DNA of 64,000 bases from Orobanche coerulescens (lineage: Eukaryota > Streptophyta > Magnoliopsida > Lamiales > Orobanchaceae): positions 174,334,501 through 174,398,500 of the forward strand of contig CM065809.1 in assembly GCA_033398695.1 (NCBI GenBank), in the 5' to 3' direction. Shown here one piece after another: positions 57,811-64,000 of the stretch (its first letter is position 1; each line of letters begins with the position of its first letter). The notes under the pieces were generated by a model. It searched no databases and was not told where the DNA came from. It saw only the letters and a program-made list of their open reading frames with translations. The translations under genes were made by a program, and so were the position numbers.

Positions 57811-58446
57811 TCATTTTCGCACAGTGAAATCTTCCATCCAAACAATATTAGCTAGATCTGGATCTGGTTCAGGAACAAATGCAATCAGTTTTTTGATCAA
57901 CTCTTCTGGTGTTGTTGCAACGACTATGATTCGTTTAGCACGCTCAGAAATAAAACCTTTTTCAGAAGAGTAGTTGATGAAATATAGTAAACCATCAAAG
58001 AAACCATTGACATTTAGCAGACCGATTGGTTTTTTATGAATATTTAGTTGGGCTCTGGTAACCACATGAAAAAGTTCTTCAAGAGTGCTAAAACCACCTG
58101 GAAGGGTGGTAAAGGCGTCGACATTATTTATCATGTGAGTTATGCGGTCTTGCATATTCACAGCTCTAAACTCATCTCCAATGGTTGCCCCGGTGATTTT
58201 ACTTTCAGCCAGAGGTTTTGGGATAATTCCCATAACTTTTACTCCTTCCATATAGGCAGAAGCAGCAGCGCGTCCCATTAATCCTAGACTTCCTCCTCCG
58301 TAAACTACATGAATGTATTTTTCTCCTAGGGTACGACCCAAGTTGTGGGCTGCTTCAGTAAAGCAAGCCTCATTCCCATGACTAGCTCCACCAAAAATGC
58401 AGATGGAGTTAAATCTTTTTGTGGAAGATGATGATGACGACTCCAT
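57811..58446 (-). CDS. LOG: LOG-type cytokinin riboside 5'-monophosphate phosphoribohydrolase, retrotransposon cargo
   Basis: 211 codons, close to the usual 210-230 of plant LOG proteins. LOG enzymes cut cytokinin nucleotides to the active free base plus ribose 5-phosphate in the cytosol. The Rossmann-type lead SICIFGGASHGN, the nucleotide loop VYGGGSLGLMG, NMQDRITHM with the conserved Arg, and QLNIHKKPIGLLNVNGFFD all match. The signature PGGxGTxxE reads PGGFSTLEE, so a near-invariant Gly is Ser; the Glu is kept. The Ser-rich start MESSSSSSTKR is the first ATG after a TATA box 90 bp upstream. There is no intron, whereas plant LOG genes have several, so it came through RNA. It lies in the sense direction of element F after pol. 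Older annotations call this family lysine decarboxylase; no such motif supports that. The family is certain, activity is not. Confidence 0.92.
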   Translation of the reverse strand: MESSSSSSTKRFNSICIFGGASHGNEACFTEAAHNLGRTLGEKYIHVVYGGGSLGLMGRAAASAYMEGVKVMGIIPKPLAESKITGATIGDEFRAVNMQDRITHMINNVDAFTTLPGGFSTLEELFHVVTRAQLNIHKKPIGLLNVNGFFDGLLYFINYSSEKGFISERAKRIIVVATTPEELIKKLIAFVPEPDPDLANIVWMEDFTVRK

Positions 58447-58763
58447 TATTTTTTTTTGAAAAGAAAATTATTTTAGAGAGAAAAGGAGAGAATTGCAAGT
58501 TTGGGAGATGCAGAAAAGAAACAAATGCAGTGTTTATTTATAGATGCAAAATAAAGCGAAAAGATTTATCAAATCTGTGACTGCGTTAATTACGCTTCAA
58601 CTACTCAACAGAATAATGAATGCATTTATTGCGTATCACTTTTTATTAAGAAAATCTGACAAAACGACAAAAAATAAAAATACTCACGCATGTATGTACA
58701 GTAGTTGTGATTGTGGCTCACATCTTCCTCTGGTTTTACGTCCAGAAACGACTTAAATGCCTT
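58447..58763 (-). promoter_or_regulatory. Intergenic promoter of the LOG cargo gene
   Basis: On the minus strand CTATAAATA (58535-58543) lies about 90 bp before the LOG start codon, followed by a pyrimidine-rich leader (CTCTCCTTTTCTCTC), as in plant core promoters. The remaining bases are AT-rich without clear motifs. It suggests LOG is expressed from its own transcript. The stop of the cysteine-rich ORF is at 58764. Confidence 0.6.
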
Positions 58764-59348
58764 CTATGAGTCGGGGATATGCTTCCCATCCAATTTTACA
58801 AATTGGCAAACAAGGTCTTTTACCGTCAGATTCCCAAGACGTTGTTCATATTCGGATTTGAATTTCTTCCACAGACATAGAATCTCATGATACACTAGTC
58901 CACTAGGATGCGTGTCAAGAGATAATTGAATATCATTCAATTTTTCCTTACTCAGCCCATCCTTTATGAACTCAATTTTATCTTGTCTGTTTGTGGAAGG
59001 AATTCCAAGAGAACGACATTTTTGATCACAAGTCCATCTGGCACATTTATAACAAACATACATTTTCTTGGCTCGTCGTTTCTTGGCATATGAACTTTTA
59101 CCAAGACCTGGTAAGAATCTAGTGGGTGGTTCGAATGATTCCCCAGCTATTCTTACTTTGGCTTCAATAGTAAAGCGAATGTCATGTGGGATGTCATACA
59201 ACATGAATAATCGCATTCGCTCAGCTCGAGCTCTGTAAATTCTTAAGATTGCATTTTTGCTGAGAAAAGGAAATTGTTTTTCAATATTTTTTAAGGCTTT
59301 TTCCATTTTTTTTTTGGGATTTTTAAAAGAAATATAAAATTCACACAC
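58764..59348 (-). CDS. Cysteine-rich basic protein, retrotransposon cargo, carlavirus nucleic-acid-binding-like layout
   Basis: 194 codons, intact. The first ATG is 59348; a second at 59306 (MEKALKN) is an equally plausible start. The N-terminal half is helical; residues about 85-100 form a basic patch, GKSSYAKKRRAKK, followed at once by CYKCARWTCDQKC, a C-x2-C-x4-C-x3-C possible zinc site; then GIPSTNRQDKIEFIKDGL and an acidic-basic helix. Small nucleic-acid-binding proteins of carlaviruses and relatives show a similar order: Arg/Lys-rich nuclear signal, zinc site, short tail. This is layout similarity read by eye, and the Cys spacing is tighter here. No membrane segment or signal peptide. 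It may bind nucleic acid and act in the nucleus. Another origin, such as a host zinc protein or diverged element ORF, is possible. Confidence 0.6.
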   Translation of the reverse strand: MCEFYISFKNPKKKMEKALKNIEKQFPFLSKNAILRIYRARAERMRLFMLYDIPHDIRFTIEAKVRIAGESFEPPTRFLPGLGKSSYAKKRRAKKMYVCYKCARWTCDQKCRSLGIPSTNRQDKIEFIKDGLSKEKLNDIQLSLDTHPSGLVYHEILCLWKKFKSEYEQRLGNLTVKDLVCQFVKLDGKHIPDS

Positions 59349-59624
59349 ACAAGGGGTAATTTAAAAGTAGCAAATTCAATTCTTCCTAAATAAGTTTCTT
59401 TCTTGAAAAGGACATAATAGGATCTTATCTTATCTGGTTGACAATGATGTTCACGTGTCCTGATTGTCTTGTTTCCTTGTCATGCCCTTTAAAAAGAAGC
59501 TTACAAAGTATTCTATTTAAATTACGCAAAAAGAAAATCACACAACAAAATAAAATAAAGCTTGGGTTGCCTCCCAAGAAGCGCTTGTTTAATGTCATTA
59601 GCTTGACGTTAGTATGATTTTGAT
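59349..59624 (-). other. Post-pol spacer of element F with paired palindromes and a G-box
   Basis: CTTGGG/CCCAAG arms (59561-59578) and AAGCGCTT (59579-59586) lie about 40 bp after the pol stop, as in E. A G-box CACGTG (59452-59457) and an AT-rich TATA-like ATTTAAATAG (about 59513-59522) precede the cysteine-rich ORF and may drive it. Confidence 0.6.
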
Positions 59625-60475
59625 TTAAAGTTTTTCAACGAAAGTTATACTTTCAATTACTTGTTCTTGATGTGCTCCTTCATAATATGGTTTAACACGA
59701 TGACCGTTTACCTGAAATGATTCATTCGTTTTGGGATTTAACAGCTTTACAACCCCATAAGGATATGTTTCTAGGATTGTGAATGGACCGCTCCAACGAG
59801 ATCTCAATTTTCCCGGAAATAATCGTAAGCGAGAATTAAATAATAGAACTTGCATTCCAGACTTCAAATTTTTATCGATGATCTTTCTATCATGTAGTCG
59901 TTTGACTTTTTATTTATATATTTTTGCATTTTCATATGCCTCATTTCGGATCTCATCGAGTTCGGAGAGGTGAAGCTTTCTTTCTTCTCCTGCTTTTATT
60001 AAGTCAAAATTGACGCTTTTTATTGCCCAGTAGGCTTTATGTTCTATTTCGACAGGTAAGTGACATGATTTACCGTAAACAAGACGGAAAGGACTCATTC
60101 CCAAGACCGTTTTATAAGCAGTACGATAAGCCCATAGTGCGTCATTCAACTTAACAGACCAATCTTTCCTTGAAGGTTGTACAATTTTTTTCGAGGATTC
60201 CTTTAATCTGCTTATTACTCGTTTCCACTTGTCCTGATGTTTGGGGATGGTAAGGAGTAGCTATTTTATGATTAATATGGTACTTTTTCATCAGTTTTTC
60301 AAAAAGCTTGTTACAAAAATGGGATCCTCCATCACTAATGATTGCTCTCGGAAAGCCAAAGCGACTTAAAATGTTTTCTTGCACAAATTTTAGAACTGTT
60401 TGAGCATCATTAGTTCGTGTTGCAATAGCTTCTACCCATTTTGACACATAGTCAACTGCAACCAGGACTCAAAAT
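59625..60475 (-). pseudogene. Element F integrase, C-terminal two thirds, frameshifted
   Basis: The frame shifts near 60470, after the first catalytic Asp. [16 protein letters not shown] resumes and the core contains Asp in SDGGSHF and Glu in [12 protein letters not shown] shift after 60151 leads to [31 protein letters not shown] at about 59910 is followed by SGMQVLLFNSRLRLFPGKLRSRWSGPF and VNGHRVKPYY. No chromodomain. The stop lies at 59625. Confidence 0.85.
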
Positions 60476-61450
60476 TAAATGACTTAGGAAATGGCCCCAT
60501 GAAGTCGATTCCCCATACGTCAAAAATTTCGATAACTAAATTATTTGTCAAAGGCATTTCATTTCTTTTTCCAATATTTCCTGTTCGTTGACATCGGTCA
60601 CATGAAATATAAAATTGATGTGCATCTTTGAAAAGTGAAGGCCAATACATTCCTGATTGGAGAATTTTAAAAGCAGTTTTACGACCTCCAAAATGTCCTC
60701 CACAATTATACTCATGACAAAATGTCAAAACATTTTTTTGTTCACTTTCCGGAATACAACGTCTTATAATATCATCTTTACCGATTCTAAATAAGAAGGG
60801 ATCATCCCAAAAATAACTTCGACAAGTGAAGAGAAATCTTTTTCTTTCTTGAAAAGATAGGCTAGTTTTTAACGTTCCACATGCAAGATAATTCACAATA
60901 TCAGCGTACCTAGGAGTTGTATTAATTTGAAAAGGTTGTTCATGAGGAAGTGATTCAGGGATAGTATCGTACTTTTGCAAAGCAAGAGTGTCGTCGTTAA
61001 TTATGAGTCGTGACAAATGGTCAGCAACCACATTTTCGCTCCCTTTTCTATCCTTGATTTCTACGTCAAATTCTTGCAACATTATAATCCATCTAATTAG
61101 TCTTGGTTTAGCTTGTGGCTTTTTTAGTAAATATTTTAATGCTGCATGATCACTCTGCACTATTACTTTTGACCCTACGATATAAGATCGGAATTTGTCG
61201 AGGGCAAAAACTATAGCTAACAACTCTTTTTCCGTGGTCGTGTAATTTACTTGTGCTTCATTGAGGGTAAAACTAGCATAGTAGAGTACATGATATACTT
61301 TATCAACTTTTTGACCGAGAACTGCCCCCACCGCATAGTTTGAAGCATCACACATTAGTTCAAATGGTAAGGTCCAGTCTGGTGAAATAACTACATGAGC
61401 TGAAATTAGTTTTTTCTTTCAGGGTATTAAAAGCGGTTAAATATTTTTCA
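60432..61450 (-). pseudogene. Element F RNase H, linker and integrase N-terminus
   Basis: 307 open codons from 61355: [59 protein letters not shown] and ADHLSRL, then the integrase zinc region ending [15 protein letters not shown] and the first catalytic Asp in GIDFMGPF. Two frameshifts at 61375-61450 separate it from RT. All RNase H acidic residues are visible. Confidence 0.85.
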
Positions 61451-62540
61451 TCAAAGATAAAAAGGGGCATCCTTAGAAAGTAATTTACACGAAGGTTGGC
61501 TTATTTTTGAAAAATATTTTATAAATCTTATGTAAAAACCGGCATGCCCAAGAAAACTTCTAATACCTTTTATATTGGTTGGAGGAGGTAATTTTTCTAT
61601 TACATCAATTTTAGCTTTATCAACCTTAATTCCTTCACTAGAGACTATATGTCCTAAGACAATTCCACTAACCACCATGAAATGGCTTTTCTCCCAGCTT
61701 AAGGTTAAATTACTTTCTATACATCTTTGTAGGACTTTAGATAATTTATTGAGGCAATCAGAAAATGATGATCCAAAAACTGAAAAATTATCCATAAATA
61801 CCTCAATAAAATCTTCTACCATGTCGGAAAAAATAGAAAGCATGCACCTTTGGAAAGTTCCAGGTGCATTGCAAAGCCCGAAAGGCATTCTCCTAAAAGC
61901 AAATGTTCCGAATGGACAAGTAAAGGTTGTTTTTGATTGATCCCAAGGTGCAATTTCTACTTGATAGTATCCTGATAAACCATCAAGAAAGCAATAGAAT
62001 TTATGACCAGAAAGTTTATCTAACATTTGATCAATAAATGGTAGGGGGAAATGATCTTTTTTTGTTGCTGCATTAAGTTTGCGATAGTCAATACACATTC
62101 GCCAACCTGTAGTAACTCTGGTAGGGATAATTTCTCCTTTGTCATTTTCCACTACAGTAATTCCACTCTTTTTTGGTACAACATGTACTGGACTCACCCA
62201 TTCGCTATCTGCATTAGGATAGATTATATACTCGGCGATAAGTTTTAAAATTTCTTTCTTTACTACGTCCATCATGTTAGGATTCAGACGTCTTTGTGCT
62301 TCTCTCGTTGGTTTTACTTCTTCTTCTAGGATAATTTTATGCATACACGTTGAAGGACTAATTCCTTTTATATCACTTAATCCCCATCCAATGGCATTTT
62401 TAAATTGTTTCAGAACTTTGATCAACTCATCTTCTTCGTCTTTCGAAAGTTCAGCATAGATGATGATTGGCTTTTTGTTTCCGTCTTCTAGAAATACATA
62501 TTTTAGATGTTTAGGAAGTTCTTTTAATTCTAAAATTTTT
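61451..62540 (-). pseudogene. Element F reverse transcriptase with a changed catalytic residue
   Basis: The frame opens in the linker (LKELPKHLKYVFLED, about 62530) and stays open to 61451. Motifs: EWVSPVHVVPKKSG, WRMCIDYRKLNAATKKDHFPLPFIDQML and FYCFLDGLSGYYQV. The catalytic box reads VFMDNFSVFG; E has FMDD here, so the second metal-binding Asp is Asn and the enzyme should be inactive. It joins the protease frame through a one-base shift in an A run at about 62535. Confidence 0.87.
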
Positions 62541-64000
62541 TGGGGTTCAGTTTTTCTAAGATGGGTTCAAAATTTTCTAAGTTTCCTTCAGTAAGTGCAA
62601 ATAACTCCACTCCCCCCTCTATTTCGAGACCGTCTTCCACATCGTCAAGATAATTAATATCTGATTCTTCTCTAAAAATATCCTCGATGGCAAGATCAAT
62701 AACATCGATAAAAGAGCAATTTTCAGAAAAAGAGGTGGTAGGGATTGGATTAATATCTTTTATAGAAAAAGTAACTGTTTCTCCTAAAACTTTCATAGTA
62801 ACTCTTCCATTTCTCACATCTATTAATGTGTTTGTGGTAGCCATAAATGGTCTTCCTAATAAAATTGTGTGTTCATTGTCATTATTATTAGATACTTCAC
62901 CAACTTCGAGTACAACAAAATCAACAGGTACTATTAGACCACCTACTTTTACTAGAATATCTTCAATGATACCTTTAGGATATCGGATAGATCTATCTGC
63001 GAGTTGTAAGCACATTTTAGTTGGTTTTAGGTCTCCAAGTTCTAGCTGTTTAAAAATTGAATATGGCATTAAATTTATCCCGGCTCCGAGATCAAGTAAT
63101 CCAAAAGTTTCTTTACCATTTCCTAAATTAATTTTTGCTATAAAACTGCCTGGATCATCTTCTTTATGAGGAAGGCGAGTTTGAGAGAATCTACTTGCTA
63201 TTTCTGAGACAATCACCTTTTCGTTTTCTAAATAGTTTTGTTTTTTAGATGATAACTCTTTAAAGAATTTTATAAAGGCAGGAACATTTTGTATAACATC
63301 AATTAGAGGTAAATTGACATTTACTTTTGAAAGCATTTGGTAAAGAGCCTCGAATTGTTTATCTTGTTTTTCATTTCTTAACCTTCTAGGAAAGGGAATA
63401 GGTGGTTTATAAGGATTGGAAGATTTATGAAAAGAGTTTATTATTTTAGGATCGTATTTTTCTTTATCCTCTACCACCGATTTGGCCTTATCATCCAGCA
63501 TCTTTGGAGGTTCTATCTTGTTATCAACTTCTCTTCCGCTTCTGAGTATTGTGATGGCTTGAGCTTGTTCCGGCTGGCTAGGAAGTTTCTCTTTTTCGAT
63601 TTTTCTGGCTAAATCTCCCACTTGGGTTGCCAATTGTCCAATCGTAGTGTCTAATCATTTTACTGTTATATCTAATTTAATTGAGTTCGATTCTATCATT
63701 TCAAAACACCGTGATGTAGATTGTATGAAATTGTTTAAAGTTTCTTCAAGAGATGGTTGATGTGGTAGGCTTGAAGGTTGATTCATTTGATAAGTTGGTG
63801 GATTCATTGGGTACATAATTTGGTTTGGTGGTTGATTTGAAGGGTAATTTGGCTTTGATAAAAACTGAGAATTTGGTTTTGGTGGAGGGGCGTTAGTGCA
63901 AGCCCATCCAAAGTTTGGATGATTTTTCCATCCAGGATTATAAGTGTTCGAATAAGGATCATTTCGGGGAGGTTGGCGAGGTTGATAGTTTTGAATAACA
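62530..64000 (-). pseudogene. Element F gag C-terminus and protease, partial
   Basis: The right edge of the window cuts gag. RNDPYSNTYNPGWKNHPNF, seen at 63900-63990, is typical of Athila/Tat gag. TGA at 63655 replaces a probable CGA. From 63633 the frame is open for 367 codons: ITILRSGREV, PIPFPRRLRNEKQDKQF, the protease active site LDLGAGINLMP and QLADRSIRYPKGIIEDILVKV, and HTILLGRPFMATTNTLIDV. An acidic linker leads toward RT and the frame is lost at about 62535. Confidence 0.85.

Larger units (their letters stand above)
53909..64000 (-). mobile_element. Element F: Athila/Tat-type element carrying two cargo genes
   Basis: Minus strand, running off the right edge. From right to left: gag C-terminus, protease, RT, RNase H, integrase, paired palindromes, cysteine-rich ORF, LOG gene, a second purine tract, conserved 3' block, purine tract AAGTGTGGGGGAATT and 3' LTR (53909-55919). 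Pol resembles that of E but belongs to another family. The two cargo genes are intact while pol is broken by frameshifts. Confidence 0.88.

Noticed and set aside
57811..58446. Lysine decarboxylase identity for the LOG gene
   Set aside because: That is an old family label; the PGG-x-x-T-x-x-E signature and fold are those of cytokinin phosphoribohydrolases, and no PLP site is present.

Overview
The window is nuclear DNA of a flowering plant with a repeat-rich genome, probably a eudicot. It is almost entirely nested LTR retrotransposons. Evidence: primer sites for initiator-Met tRNA, chromodomain integrases, Sirevirus-like Ty1/copia gag and pol, Athila/Tat-type Ty3/gypsy pol, and plant-style TATA boxes. 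I see no rRNA, tRNA gene or CRISPR array, and no ordinary intron-containing host gene.

Layout. 1-11896: element T, a gag-only Ty3/gypsy element present as a head-to-tail chain LTR-internal-LTR-internal-LTR. 11938-32101: element A, a chromodomain Ty3/gypsy element. Its 5' LTR is split by copia A (12153-25041, target duplication TAATA). The 3' LTR of copia A is in turn split by copia B (20792-24959, minus strand, gag only, target duplication ATTTT). 32102-32436: an orphan coiled-coil coding fragment. 32437-40543: element B, a second chromodomain element whose 5' LTR is fused by deletion to mid-gag. 40544-42936: solo LTR C, with target duplication TTACA. 42942-45391: end of the internal region and LTR of element D. 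45392-53891: element E, an Athila/Tat-type element on the minus strand. 53909-64000: element F, a second Athila/Tat-type element on the minus strand, running off the right edge.

All gag and pol genes carry stops, frameshifts or deletions. In the gypsy elements the stops are mostly CAG to TAG, CGA to TGA and TGG to TGA, the mark of decayed methylated cytosine. The two clear exceptions to gene decay lie in the 3' region of F, where Athila elements normally carry an env-like gene. One is an intact intronless LOG-type cytokinin-activating phosphoribohydrolase (57811-58446) with its own TATA box. The other is an intact cysteine-rich basic protein (58764-59348) whose layout recalls the small nucleic-acid-binding proteins of carlavirus-type plant viruses. 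This cargo is the most unusual content of the window.

A second theme is regulatory. At least six LTR families that do not align with one another carry an array of short CpG-rich palindromes just upstream of the TATA box (TTACGTACGTAA, TAGCGCACGCTA, TTACGGCCGTAA, GACACGGCCGTGTC and others). In several, the TATA box sits in the loop of an inverted repeat. Copia A repeats the array-plus-TATA module inside its body, directly ahead of its extra third gene. The Ty3 LTRs of T, A, B, C and D also share a CTAAC / CCCC-loop-GGGG / YAG-GT block that looks like a branch point and 3' splice site, suggesting a leader intron inside the LTR.
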